Source: Dendronephthya gigantea
Taxonomy: Eukaryota; Cnidaria; Anthozoa; Malacalcyonacea; Nephtheidae
DNA: 64,000 nucleotides
Assembly (NCBI RefSeq): GCF_004324835.1
Contig: NW_021163318.1
Location: 37,501-101,500, forward strand
Reading direction: 5' to 3'
Shown here piece after piece: positions 11,974 to 23,323 of this stretch. The notes under the pieces were generated by a model that made no database searches, was not told where the DNA came from, and worked only from the letters and a program-made list of their open reading frames with translations. A program made the translations under genes and the position numbers. Numbering within the stretch: position 1 is the first letter of the stretch; each line of letters starts with the position of its first letter.

Positions 11974-12388
11974 TGATGACACTTAACAGTAAGGCTTGTT
12001 TTCAAACATCTCTTCCGAGCGAATAACAACAATAGATAATGAGGTATTCTCATTAATTATCTATTGTTTTAAATGCGTTGCGCATACTAAAAGAAGGCTT
12101 AAAAGCTTTAGACCCGATCCGACCCAGTTTGGCAGATTTGCATAGTTTTGCAGTCTCATGAAAGGCATATTTCTATTCCAACTTCCAATTATGTTTTCCA
12201 CGTTGTTCAAGGCTAGGATAGGACATATCTCCCAGAATTAATAAATAAGAGATTTTGTAAACTATGGTTGTTGTTAAATACAAGCTAAAAACGTATTAAA
12301 AGTGTTTCACTATAACGCAATAAACTTCAGATTCTGCATGCACCAAAAATGTTTCCCATCCAACCCATGATCTGTATACTTACCTTAC

Positions 12389-12428
12389 ATGAAGTATCCA
12401 TTACTGAAATTCAAGATAGCTGAAACTC
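12389..12428 (+). CDS. TAF10: Probable 5' coding end of TAF10, detached
   Basis: ATG at 12389 opens MKYPLLKFKIAET, running up to the MULE end at 12429. The last nine bases (CTGAAACTC) are repeated at 52182-52190, where the TAF10 frame continues as ETPRPSTSK with no start codon. Removing the element and one target copy would make the two parts contiguous and in frame. The start is not certain: the real ATG might lie further upstream, and the opposite strand carries the first exon of another gene. Confidence 0.45.
12420..12428. repeat. Target-site duplication of MULE copy 2, left half
   Basis: CTGAAACTC immediately left of the GGGG terminus; its partner is at 52182-52190 and an inverted copy at 58596-58604. 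Nine bases is the usual MULE duplication length. Confidence 0.75.
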
Positions 12429-13215
12429 GGGGCTGACCTCACGGGCGTTCTTTGTGGATGACATCAATACATTTAGTATGCGGTGTTTTTTTCTTCGTAA
12501 ATAATCGTAGCATGTTCGTATTGATATTGCAAAACAGATCGGCGGCACAGAACTTTAAATACTTTTGTATGCGTGTTATTTTAAGTATTTACTGTGTCTA
12601 TTCACATCCTCAACTATTTTGCTGATACACATTTGGATTTAATATGCATCTTTGGATCTTTGTATTCATTTCACTGGGTGAGATTATTTTTTACAAACTA
12701 AAGATTTTACAAAACTATTACAAAATGTTGAGGTGCAATATTTCTCAACTACTATAAAAATTTATGTGAGTAAATTCTCTCTATATACCCACTTCTATAT
12801 ATAACTCTGACTATCCCCTACGTTACCAACCAAAAATAATATTTGCATCCAGTAGCACCGGCAAAATGTTATTCACAACATTATATACTGTCAGGTGGCA
12901 TGATGTGACAGATGCCCCATAAGTGACACATCCCTGTATAGCCCAAACTATCTTATGCATGGTTTGCATTGTTTATTGTTGTGACTGATTGGAATAGACC
13001 AGGGCTTAGAAAAAAGTACTTGTTGTTCCGACTTCCCAACCAATCCTATTTTTTTTCTGCCAATCAACCCACATTTTTTGACATCATTGATGGTGCAACC
13101 CACTGGCCTATTTTATTTGGGTGGTTGCAGGTTGCTCATACAGTGTATTGCAGGTTGTTCATAGAGTTCACAATATGAAACTGGAACCACAGGGTCTTTT
13201 GGGCCCCAGCATTAT

Positions 13216-13428
13216 CTAATTACAGTAAAACATTTCTTGTAATGCTTGACCATAATCCAACATGACACAGCTGGCATGAAAAAATTGGCCACAAGCATCA
13301 CAACCAATCCAGTCATCCCCATCATCTTCTTTACAAACTTTGCAAAGTGAATTCTTTCTTCTGTTTAAAAAAAATATATTTCCACAAGCAATATGCCCAA
13401 ATGTATCATCAAACAATTTCCTCCTCAA
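13216..13428 (-). CDS. PHD-finger exon(s), MULE copy 2
   Basis: Nearly identical to 829-1044 but three bases shorter in a T/A run before the finger. It keeps CKVC, CDAC, HASC and the final FYCN. In the lead KLFDDTFGHIACGN precedes an acceptor-like taaacag, after which the finger exon opens with basic residues. Confidence 0.7.
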   Translation of the reverse strand: MRRKLFDDTFGHIACGNIFFLNRRKNSLCKVCKEDDGDDWIGCDACGQFFHASCVMLDYGQALQEMFYCN

Positions 13429-13741
13429 CTGGTGGGAGAGTATGCAACAGTTAATGGGGTTTTTATAATAACAAAACTACAGTATCTGCCACATAGTCAC
13501 CGAAGAGGGATAAACCCTGTTAATTCCTACATCAACCTGGTTAATACCTATTCTGTGACGTAGTGTTTGTTAACCATTACACTGGCGATTAATGCATGAA
13601 GATGTGGTTTCTTTGTATTATTAATTAAATCCCAGACAATTTTACTCAGAAACGTGCACAAATATCTACAGTAGTCCATAAGTTAATTTAATAATATCAT
13701 ATGCAAGTGTACATGCATGTAATGTAATGACAGAATCTTAC

Positions 13742-15063
13742 TCAGCAAAGTCATCATAACAGCTTCCAAAAAGTGAATATGCAAGTTTCTCTCTTTCACT
13801 ATTGATGTTAAAAGATTAGTCAAGCGGTTCTTCCCTGGTTATACAGCGTGCAAACTGAAAATAAAAAAATATTTTGACAGGCAAGTGAACTTTATATACA
13901 GTTAAATTTAAGCATTTGTGTTAACACATTATCTGGTAATATGTCCTAAAATTACCTACATGATGATGGATACTAACCAAACAAACCAGAACACCACAGT
14001 TATGGTTATCCTGCTGCACAAAGTGTCTAGGCTCTATACCCTCCCAATCCTTGCTCTTCCAAACAGTTTTGATATCCACCACAGTGCTTAAAAAATTAGG
14101 AAATAAATATGTCCAGGTTTGTCCTTTGCATTGCACGATGAAAGAAAAAAACTACAAGTCTTTGCTGCTCCAAACAGTATTATATATGAGTGTAGTCTAA
14201 TCATCTTTGGGATGTGGACCAGTGCACAACACAAATTTTTTCATACCTTATGTTGTCAATGAGTTGCTTTAATGCTGAATTGTTTGTAAATGTTATTGAT
14301 TGCTGCTGTTGATGATGATGTAAAGGATCAAGATATAATCGAAGTGACTTTTTGCAAATGATCACCTGTAAATCATAACAACATTATCCATACAATATTA
14401 ACTAGCTGCATAAAGATGATCAAAACATAGTAAATGAATGTTTCATAATACCAACAGTGTCCAGTGGTTTGAAGTGATGTTCATGGGGATAAACATTTTC
14501 TCTATGCCACTAAAACTTTCTCCAAACCATAGTCTGCGGGTGCTCGACTGCCTTTGAATAGTTCACAAAGGGTGGTATCTGCATAGAACGTTTCTGGATT
14601 GCATGTATATGCGTAATTTCCACAGAAATGCTTCTATCACCTTTATACAATGCGATTTAATTACCATTGGTACTGTACAAGTGTACATAGATTACCTATG
14701 GATATTATATAACTTAATCTTGTCGAACATGCATGCAATTTTTTATAAATCACTCTGTGAACTTGCTATTTGGAAATTTAATATAACTTTAAAAAAGTAA
14801 CTACCTTATCTATAAGCCAACCAGGAACAAAATTTTTGTGTACAACTGACTTTATTTCCTTGAACATGATGCTATAGCCAGGGGGGAGTAATGTGCACAT
14901 GTCTGATATGTTTAGTTTCACGGGTCCAAATTCCAGTACTGTGTTCTGAGACCCATTCTTGCACGCGTAAATAATTCTTTCGTATGGCGAGAGGTATTTT
15001 GTTGTGGATGAGCTGTCATTTAATGACTTGACCATGTCTTCAATTTCCATTGGAAAATCACAG
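13742..15063 (-). CDS. Ulp1-type protease exons, MULE copy 2
   Basis: Same exon set as in copy 1: 15063-14815 (CDFPMEIEDMV... to GWLIDK, donor gtagtt), an exon with VIEAFLWKLRI... and NHWTLL, one with LYLDPLHHHQQQQ, one with GQTWTYLFPNFLSTVVDI... and QQDNHNCGVLVC, and a last one with FARCITREEPLD. The family's His, Asp, Gln and Cys are kept. The shared in-frame TAA is at 13816-13818. Here GWLIDK is preceded by HKNFVP, so the frame is better kept than in copy 1, where a short deletion lies at this spot. Confidence 0.75.
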
Positions 15064-15280
15064 CTGAAAAGAAACTGTATTTAATATGCTCATTCCATAA
15101 ACTCTGTATTGGCTAAATCTCTTTATGTGCTTTTCTCATTCTATATCTGAGATAACGCAGGGCTAAACGTTAAAGATTAAATTAATTGTTAAAGAATCTT
15201 ATTCTCAATTTTGGGTTCAGGTATTCTGTAATCTGAGCAATAACTGAGTATAACGATATAGATACAAGCATTACAGAGAC

Positions 15281-17191
15281 TTAAAAATGATAGTATATGC
15301 ACCTGTTTTCGAGTAATGGTTTTGTGTCAGGATCGGATAACTCTTCATTGGGTGGGTCCAGAGTAAGATCAATGAATGGGTGCTCTTGTACAAGTAATTC
15401 CTGTAAAAGAAGATCAATAAAATTTGTTGTAACAGCGATATAAATGGTTGTTTTCTGTATTGTAGGTGGGGAAGAGTCATTTAATTTTTTAAAAAAATTT
15501 TTTACCTTATTTGTGTTGATATTTGTTGGTGAAACGATCTTCTTCCGTTTTTTCCTAAGAGACAACTTCTTATGAAATACTTTATGGTAATCTGTTGATG
15601 TAATTTTCAATTTCTTCTTTTCAGGGCTACTTCTAAGAAAAAGTCCATCTACCTTTGGACAAGTTGAGCGAAGTGCCACTTGTAGATTGTCAGCAATGTT
15701 TATCGCGTCTCGAAGCATCTTCGCATCTTCTACCAAAAACGAGATATTCTTCAGTCCAGAGAGCTTATCTTGAAACTGCCTCTTGAGTGTCGCAAGAGTG
15801 CCGGGTTCTACTGGTGAGGTGAAATTGTTTGCAGACAAAGACTGATTGCTTCCAAGTGCTTGCAAGTCCGGTGGTGATCCCTCTGGAGTTACGTCTGGAG
15901 TTTCAGGTGGATCTACTGTTTTCTTTATGGAAGTTGGTGGAATGATTAGAAAACCGTTAGTATCTAGTGTAATAAAGACGCTTTCTCGATAGGCCAAAGA
16001 CAAGCTCGAAAATTGCCACTTGGAAAAGAAATTAAAGATCGCAAAGAAATGCTTGCATGGAAAAGTGGATTGCCTCCAAGATTCGCATGTGCAGCTCGAA
16101 AATGAGAATTTAACCAGGTAGCTCAGTTTCTTGTTTGAACTTTTGACCAGAAACTTCCCTTGTTGATCGTTTAAACAAGTAATGTCCTTTTCCTGGATCT
16201 CCTGGGCAGCGAATTTATTTTTAAGACAATGTTTAACGAAGTTTGGTGGACGGTTTTGCAGGTAGTCATGAACAATCGCGTTGTACTTTCGGTATGAACC
16301 GCTCAAACGTAAGTTAGCACTTAGGTTGGTTTGATATGAATCTGGCAGGAAAGAACATACAATCATGACGACGATGCCGTAGAGTGATTTGTCAATGGAT
16401 CTGGGTAGGTAGTCGTACTTGAATAGCCTGTTCATAGACTCGACTCCGTTATTGGTATTGACGATGTTTAATGCTTGTGATTTTCGAAAGGCGTGACACC
16501 AGCGAAAATGACAAGCGATCCACGTTTTTTCCACATAACTTCTCACATTTCCCTTTGTTTTATAGAGCATTGATTGGCGAAGCTTGGATAACTCGTCGTT
16601 ATACTGCGCCTCTGTTGCAACTCTGCCAATTGTTGTCATTGATTTCTGGAGAAACTCTTGGTCACTCTGATCAAGCCCGTTTTTCCCCAATCTGACCCAA
16701 CGCTGGATTGCCTGCTGACGGTGGAAATCACAGATATATGCAATAACACCAGGAAAGCACGTTTCGATCGCCCCAATTTCAGCGGCTGAAAAATCCACCA
16801 TAAAGTATTTTGGACTCCAGTCCCGGTTCCATCCTCGCAAGATCCCCAAGGCTTCGGATATGGACGTTTCGTCCTCGTGTTGACACATAAACTCAGCAAC
16901 TACTTTGTAGCCAACGTTGGTGTTTACGCACAAGAAGAACAACGGCATGGCATATTTCGTGGTTTTGTACGTCGCGTCAAGTAGGACAAGATCGCTTCCA
17001 TATTTCAGAAGAAGTTTTTGTTGCCACTCTTCTTGATGAACAAAAAGAAAATTATCGCTGTCGTTAGTGGGCACGCTGGCACCAAAATAGTTCGGTTCGC
17101 CCTCTTGGGTTCGCAGGAAGAATCTTGTACTTGGCGAAGACTTTTTTAAATCAGTTATCTTTCGAAGAAGAGACTCTTGGTCATCGTTGCA
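15281..17191 (-). CDS. MULE transposase with SWIM finger, copy 2 (open, 597+ codons)
   Basis: The best copy of the DDE transposase. An open frame runs from just after the shared TAG (17192-17194) to 15281; the first ATG would be at 17074 (MPTNDSDNFLFVHQEEW). Motifs: LLDATYKTTKYAMPLF, MVDFSAAEIGAIETC then ICDFHRQQAIQRW, NTNNGVESMNRLFKY, and SWIM CTCESWRQSTFPCKHFF. The C-terminal 200 residues are hydrophilic with a basic cluster (KKLSLRKKRKK), a likely nuclear signal. An intron donor (cag/gtgcat) near 15303 leads to the Ulp1 exons, and CIYYHF is the read-in to that intron. The catalytic residues look complete, yet the element has lost its right TIR, so it can act only in trans. Confidence 0.88.
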   Translation of the reverse strand, partial: CNDDQESLLRKITDLKKSSPSTRFFLRTQEGEPNYFGASVPTNDSDNFLFVHQEEWQQKLLLKYGSDLVLLDATYKTTKYAMPLFFLCVNTNVGYKVVAEFMCQHEDETSISEALGILRGWNRDWSPKYFMVDFSAAEIGAIETCFPGVIAYICDFHRQQAIQRWVRLGKNGLDQSDQEFLQKSMTTIGRVATEAQYNDELSKLRQSMLYKTKGNVRSYVEKTWIACHFRWCHAFRKSQALNIVNTNNGVESMNRLFKYDYLPRSIDKSLYGIVVMIVCSFLPDSYQTNLSANLRLSGSYRKYNAIVHDYLQNRPPNFVKHCLKNKFAAQEIQEKDITCLNDQQGKFLVKSSNKKLSYLVKFSFSSCTCESWRQSTFPCKHFFAIFNFFSKWQFSSLSLAYRESVFITLDTNGFLIIPPTSIKKTVDPPETPDVTPEGSPPDLQALGSNQSLSANNFTSPVEPGTLATLKRQFQDKLSGLKNISFLVEDAKMLRDAINIADNLQVALRSTCPKVDGLFLRSSPEKKKLKITSTDYHKVFHKKLSLRKKRKKIVSPTNINTNKVKNFFKKLNDSSPPTIQKTTIYIAVTTNFIDLLLQELLVQEHPFIDLTLDPPNEELSDPDTKPLLENRCIYYHF

Positions 17192-17194
17192 CTA

Positions 17195-17940
17195 TTTTCC
17201 AGCGGCAATAGCTTTTGAAATATGATTTCGTAAGTCCTTGGAACTCGGATAGTATCTGCGATTTGTTTTCCTTGGCCACGTGTGTTTCGGAGCACCAGAA
17301 AATAGCTCTTTTTCCACGAATTCGTCCAGACATCGTTTAACCTCCTTTACACCAGTGACATTTTTCTTTGCGAGATCATAGATTCGTTCGATGATTCTTT
17401 TTTCAATTACTTGGTTTACCGACGAACTTTCTCCAACTGGATGCCCTGAATGCTCCTTGCTTAAAGGGATTTTCAAGTAGTGTCGTGTAGATGTCTTTAA
17501 CGCCTCATTTGAACCCAGTTTTTTTTAAGCTTTTCTAGCGTTTTCTCTTTGGCCATTCGGATGCTGTTAGGAGTAGGCAAATCATTTGGTAATTCAAAGT
17601 CGTCGAATACTTCAATATGCCGTAGTTGTACAGCAGCCGAACAATTTAGTTTTCGCGTTCCTTGTAATTTTATTCGATTCCTTCCGTAGTTGTGCTCGTG
17701 TACAGGCTTTGGCTTCCAACTACCTATCGCATCCTATATATAGACTTTGGTAATGAAAAAAAAAATAATTGTGTAAAAAATAATTGTAAAAAAATGCGTT
17801 GTACCTTTCCAGAACCATGTAAACAGTGTCTGAACTCTGCTCCAACGATCACAAAAGGATTACCAGAAATCGAAACAGGTACATTTCCGCGCTTGTGCTC
17901 GAAAATTGGAGACGCTAGGAAAATCATTGGATAAGCAATC
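17195..17940 (-). pseudogene. CARF/ALS2CR8-like region, MULE copy 2 (partial)
   Basis: Corresponds to 4802-5570 of copy 1: exon with ASPIFEHKRGNVPVSISGN and a C-LHG motif, an intron with gtacaa...tatag, then NCSAAVQLRHIEV, HSGHPVGESSSV and RYYPSSKDLRNHI. A one-base loss in a T run near 17520 breaks the frame between the basic helix and what precedes it. The first exon lies beyond the break at 17953 and is missing. Confidence 0.6.
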
Positions 17941-17953
17941 AGTACGATAAGTA

Positions 17954-19777
17954 CGATCTCAATAGTAACTATAGTGTTGTTGTTTTTATCATTTCTATTT
18001 TTACAAATCAAACTCTTCTCTCTGCCAGAGTTCCTGGGAAGCCACATCAATCAATATGAGGCAGTTATTAACATGTTCATATATAAAATATACTATAAGA
18101 TACAATTGTTAACAGTTCAGGTTTGCGGCAATGTAATGCGGTCAGCTAGCCTCGCTGCCACTGAGTATCCTGTTGACGCTTGGATGAAAATTATTTTATC
18201 CATTACTCCAACAGTAAAAAAGTACCTCGAATCTCATGCATACCTAATTGTTGATATAATTATTCATCCTTAAATATTTAAGATTTATTTTCGGTCTTTG
18301 GTGCATTAAATATTTTGCTTTTATTTTTATGCTCAGCCAAGATCCCCTTTTACAGAGTTTTTTTAAAATACTTGATAGATATAGGAATTTGCCTTAAGTT
18401 CAGTCAATGGCCATGCAGCGCCGTACAGTCCCGATTCAATATTGACTCAAGTTATTTCAATTGTGATTTCATTAAACTAATTGTTCACAGGAAGAATGAT
18501 AATGCGTATATATTATTATAACCAATATGTATACAGTATACCATATTACCATATATGTGCATGATATAATAGTTCCCCATAGTAAACATAATCAAAAAAG
18601 TAGTTACGTGATAACATTTTTTTTATAGTTACATGCGATATTTTTCATTCATGTTTTATAGCTGATAAATATTCTCACCGCATGATATATATGAAAAAAT
18701 ATTAAATCTATATCCAAAGTTAGGAGATTCTCAGCATGATTTAGTGCGTTAAAGGTTAAAGATGAGATTTCATCCATCCTCATCGATTGAGAGCCGCAAA
18801 TTCTGCAGCCATGAGCTGAATGAACATCACAGATTGTAAATCTCAAAATTTTTTGATAACAGAATGCACATGCATGCAAAAAGAAATAACTTATCTTAGA
18901 TATTGTAGCAAGTAACTTACCAACTTGAAAACGCGAGCGTCAATTCTGTGTGAATATATCGCAATGCGTTCAACGTTGCTTCAATAGCGATGTGTTTACC
19001 CTTTCTTAAAAGAAGGTGTGTATAACGTCCTGTTTATCGCGCTTCTTTTGGAGAGGTTACCGTGAGGTTTAATCCCACTCATTTTATAATTTAAGTGGCG
19101 TCGTTCTGGAGAAGCGACCCGTTTCGTTTCACTGAGTTGCCAAGGCATTGAGCGTGGGATGAGATATTGTTCAGAATGCGAAAATTCCGCAATTTATGAA
19201 CCTTGATTTCTCCATCATGAGGTCCAAATTTTTTGCTAAATGCATGCCAGCAAACAAGTTACCATGGTTTTTATAACACTTTTTTGGAGGATTTTTGCCT
19301 TTGGCTAATTCTCACGTTAACATGTTTATTCAGGCCTTATATATCGGTAATCCAATCAACTGATTTTTCCTGACTTATGAAAGTTTATCGTGTTTCCCAT
19401 GCAGTATTCCCGCCCATCAGGAGTATAGCACAGTTGTCATTTTCAATAATAATTTAGTAATAACTTCTAGCAGTTTATTTTTCCTGCTTGTAAATCAATT
19501 CGCCGAATGCATGGGTAAGGAGAACGTCTCTAAAGACCTTCCCGATATCCAAATTATCTTCTAATTTCACACAATGCAAATTTCCAAACACAAACAATAT
19601 TCTTAATATTCATAAACAATTTCGCTCAAAATAATGAGAGAATAATATTCCAAAGAGTGCGTATTTGTGATATAGACATGATAATATGTAACAACGCCCT
19701 CAAATGAATGTGAAATTACTGCAAAGGTTTAACTATTTGGCTACTTAGAATAACTACTGAAGGAAACTTGAGCAATA
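17954..19777. other. Non-coding stretch
   Basis: AT-rich DNA with short open frames only. I found no domain, tandem repeat or long inverted repeat. The first bases mark the break where copy 2 of the MULE stops. Confidence 0.5.
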
Positions 19778-20275
19778 GAGACCTTTAGTTTGACGTTTAC
19801 GGCAAACGCCTAACCGCTAACAATGTTTGTGTTTTAACTCCGCTATCTTTAAGTGTCCGGCAATTTCGCTAAATTACAAACGTTCTGCATAAAACTTGTG
19901 ATGTTCAGCAGTAATGTAGGAAAGCAATAGGCTATTTCTGATGTATTTAGAAAAGTAGCAAATTCAGCTTTGCCGTATATGTTTCACGTTCGCCGTATAA
20001 AATTTAATGCTTGAACGACTGCAAACACCCTCAGACGTTCAGGCATTAAATTTTATACGGCGAACGTGAAACATATACGGCAAAGCTGAATTTGCTACTT
20101 TTCTAAATACATCAGAAATAGCCTATTGCCTTTTTACATTCCTGCTGAACATCACAAGTTTTTTGTAGAACGTTTGTAATTTAGCGAAATTGCCGCACAC
20201 TTAAAGAGAGTGGAGTTAAAACACAAACTTTGCTAGCGGTTTGGCGTTTGCCGTAAACGTCAAACTAAAGGTCTC
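19778..20275. mobile_element. 498-bp foldback MITE with TA duplication
   Basis: Nearly the whole element is one inverted repeat: the left half from gagacctttagtttgacg is mirrored up to ggtctc at 20275, around a short centre near 20020. It is flanked by TA on both sides (19776-19777 and 20276-20277), as in Tc1/mariner-type insertions. It carries no coding frame. Arms differ by scattered substitutions and small indels, so it is not brand new. Confidence 0.85.
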
Positions 20276-21750
20276 TAATATGTCTAAAAATACGGCAAGA
20301 AAGAAGAAACCATTGATTCGTTTGTTTTCAGATGTGGTCGTTAACATCGGTATGTGCTGTTATATGTGAAAGAAAACGTATATTTAGAGAACATATCGTT
20401 TAAAATGAAAGCTTTTACCCAATAATATTTGACCATTATATGCAGCCAACCTAAGCTGCGACGTTTAGTTAAAGTCGTATAGTATCATGCAGCATTCGCG
20501 TGAGTTGTAATGAGACAAGTGTCTGATCTTAGTTGTTAAAGGAAACAATTAGGAAGAAAAGCATGCATCAATTAATAAAAAAGAAAGAAATATTGTTGAA
20601 ATTTTTAATTACTTATATCTTTGTTCAAGATTAAGTACAGTACTCAAAACTTAAACTATCATTAAGGTTAAGTTTTTAAACATATAGTAAAATATGTTTC
20701 AGAGGTATCCTTAATTCCTTCATACATTTCCTCTTTAGAACTCATGTGTGAACATTCAAGCATTTATATACATGCTCAAGCAAAATTCAAATTTTCACAT
20801 GACTCAAAGTTTTGCTTTCAACTTTCGGACAGTTATTGATAACTATTACCTTGTCCAATAGGCTAGCTCAAGTGCTCAACTAGTATTCCGAGTAGTTTCT
20901 AACAGTACAGAGCCATACAGAAAAAAATATATAACTAAAATTTTCGATCACTCATTCCAGATCATTATAGAAGATTTTTATACGAACCACCATATGTTAC
21001 AACTAACTGCATGGGCAAGAATGATCTCATAAATAAATTTTTATATCTCATAGTCTAATAATCTGTTCAAATATTGCTAATATGTTCTCTTGAATACATT
21101 ATGTATTATTAATGAAAGAAGAAGCATTTTACCTGAACTCTTCTTTGAAAGAAACTTTTAAAATCTTTCCCTCGTATCAGTTTGGAAGACAGTGTTAATC
21201 TGGTTTCTGTAGCGCAATCCGAGAGGATTTTATACTCAGTGTCAGTTACCGCGTTAATTACTTCCGAGATTCAATATTTAATATTGAACAACGTATCATC
21301 ATTACACAGGAATATTTCGGTCAGCCATCAAAGTTTAATTGTTCTACACAACTTTATTTTATTGTCAATTAGCTGAATCGCAATTGCAGGTTAAAAAGCT
21401 TTGAATTTAAACAATATTTCATTTTTGTCGAGTCGATATTTACTCGCCCATGTGTGCGTTCATGGTGATTGATTGGTGTGAACAAATGTACATGAACGTT
21501 ATTTCTCAATGGCATTCCATTTCTGTGTTTTTTCATAAACTATACATGCTTTATTGAGGTAATTGTTGGAACATAAACATAAGTGTGTAGTCAAAAACTA
21601 CAAGTTGCATTATTAGGTTTTTTATTTTTATCGCCTATGTTGAATTTGGTTAAAATATTTTAGACAAAGGCAAAGGGCACTTTTTACCAACCGTCTGACC
21701 ATACAATACTCGTATTTCATTTACTATTCGAGAAACCAAACCATTTTTAG
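20276..21750. other. Non-coding stretch
   Basis: No gene, splice pattern or repeat recognised. Short frames such as 21182-21376 show no known domain. Confidence 0.45.
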
Positions 21751-22560
21751 CTCGCCTGCACTTTAGTGCAAGAGAGCTATTGCTATAGTCTTGGCGTCCC
21801 CGTCCCCGTCCTTGTCCCCGTCCGCGTCCACACTACATGATAAGTAGAATGTTAAGATGCCACTTTTATTTTCCCATTATTTTTAACTTATCTACTTAAG
21901 GAGTCTATTTGTTGCAAAAGAACCATTTACCAGGGGGGAGTGAACATTATACAACAAAATATAATGATAAGGTCAATGTTAACATGCTATATTTTTTCTA
22001 TACTTTGGCTTTACATCAGAGGAATCATTATCAATATAAGTCATCAATATGCATTGTGACTATTTATTGCCATTTGGTACACATTTATACAATAATAAAG
22101 AGAGTTTTGCTCAAAATTATCAAATGATAAGGTGAATGTTAAGCTAATTAGCATAATGATAAGGTCAATGTTAAGATGTTATATTTTTTAAATATTATGG
22201 CTTTGTATCAGAAGATTCGTCATAAATATAGCTCATCGATATGTCTTGTGACTATATGGTGACATTTAGTACACATTTACACAAAAATAATGGGAATTTT
22301 GTTCAAAATTATCAAATGATCTAAGGTGAATGTTAAGCTAATTAGCATAATGATAAGATCAATGTTAACATGCTATATTTTTTAAATATTATGGCTTTAC
22401 ATCAGAGGAATCATCATAAATATAAGTCATCGATATACATTGTGACTATTCAGTGCCATTTGGTACACATTTATACAATAATAAAGAGAGCTTTGCTCAA
22501 AATTATCAAACGATAAGGCAAATGTTAAGCTTATTAGCATCATGATAAGGTCAATGTTAG
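21751..22560. repeat. GTCCCC-rich head and 193-bp tandem array
   Basis: It opens with a short palindrome (ctgcactttagtgcaag) and a run of gtccccgtcc units (about 21800-21832). From 21961 a unit beginning ataatgataaggtcaatgtt recurs at about 22153, 22347 and 22539 (last partial), spacing 192-194 bases. Units share 'tggctttacatcagaggaatc' and 'gctaattagcat' blocks. Possibly the remains of one repeat family; no coding potential. Confidence 0.7.
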
Positions 22561-22682
22561 AGTTATCCAGAGTTATCACGCTCATTACGATTTTCATGGC
22601 TATTGTGTAGCCCTGTTTTTTTTAGTTCAAAGTTGTAGCTGAATCATATTTGCTGCCGAGCCTCAGCGAGGCAGCACACTAT

Positions 22683-23072
22683 CACAGAGCATACAGAGGT
22701 TTGACTGCCGTTAATTTTGCGTACCCCTCGCTTAGCCAAGTGCGCTCAAGAGAGGCCTTCTCCCCCCGGGAAAGCATATGGCGGCGGCTTGAACACATAA
22801 TGGAATATAAACAGCCGAGACAGAACTATCTGGAGAAATCGCATTTTTGACAAAAACGTTGCTCAATTTTTTTCTCAAAACCAGATTTTGTTAGTTCTTA
22901 TCCTTTAGAAGAGTATAGAAGAGTATAGAAGTGGGAGCGATCTGTTTATTTATATAGCGATGGCTATTTATAATGTTCGGGGGGGATAGGGCCTCTCTTT
23001 AGCGCACTGGCTAACAACATGGCCGCTAGGAACGCATAATTAATGCCAAGTCAAACCTCTGTATGCTCTGTG
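22683..23072. mobile_element. Small non-autonomous TIR element (390 bp)
   Basis: It starts cacagagcatacagaggttt and ends with its reverse complement (aacctctgtatgctctgtg), with a second, weaker match further in (taattttgcg / cgcataatta). The 7-base acactat flanks both sides, a likely target duplication. No coding frame. Superfamily not determined. Confidence 0.6.
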
Positions 23073-23162
23073 ACACTATTCTGGACGTACTGATGTTTCT
23101 CCAGAGTTCACTCGACCCAGGCTTTTGCGCGCATTTATGTATTGTCGAAATTTGGATTTGAT

Positions 23163-23171
23163 TCTGTCTGT
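23163..23171. repeat. Target-site duplication of the KDZ element, left
   Basis: tctgtctgt, identical to 31485-31493 directly beyond the right TIR. Confidence 0.85.
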
Positions 23172-23296
23172 CCAACACATCCTCACTCTAAGAATACCTA
23201 TTATAGGTATATGTCAAATGCCGTAAGAATATGCATAATACATAGTTCAAGCCTCAAACACTTGTAGGACCCAGAGCCCAGAGATTGGTCCGCGTG
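23172..23296. repeat. Left TIR of the KDZ element
   Basis: 125 bases starting ccaacacatcctcactctaa, identical to the reverse complement of 31360-31484. It ends 27 bases before the transposase start codon, so the promoter must lie in or next to the TIR. Confidence 0.95.
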
Positions 23297-23323
23297 ATGC
23301 GCCATATGGTAATATCACACAAT

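Larger units (their letters stand above)
11471..17280. repeat. Left arm of large inverted duplication
   Basis: This segment matches the reverse complement of 53720-59593. It holds the small basic gene, the intergenic spacer, a MULE target-site copy and MULE copy 2 up to base 17280. Identity is high but with scattered substitutions and indels (for example around 12060-12110 against 58935-59030). The match stops abruptly at 11471: beyond it lies unrelated repeat-rich DNA, while the right arm runs into the chromodomain gene. Confidence 0.85.
12429..17953 (-). mobile_element. MULE-type DNA transposon, copy 2 (right end missing)
   Basis: Same family and orientation as copy 1. The left end has lost three bases of the TIR (TGACCTC for TGACTACCTC) and about 30 bases further in. 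The right end stops near 17953, inside the second CARF-like exon region, so the promoter-proximal exon and right TIR are gone. Its transposase core is the best preserved of the three. Left flank equals the right flank of copy 3, so these two derive from one insertion. Confidence 0.85.

Noticed and set aside
16471-16899. Extra frames inside the MULE core on both strands (also 4079-4507 and 54307-54531)
   Set aside because: Shadows of the transposase frame; they repeat identically in every copy.
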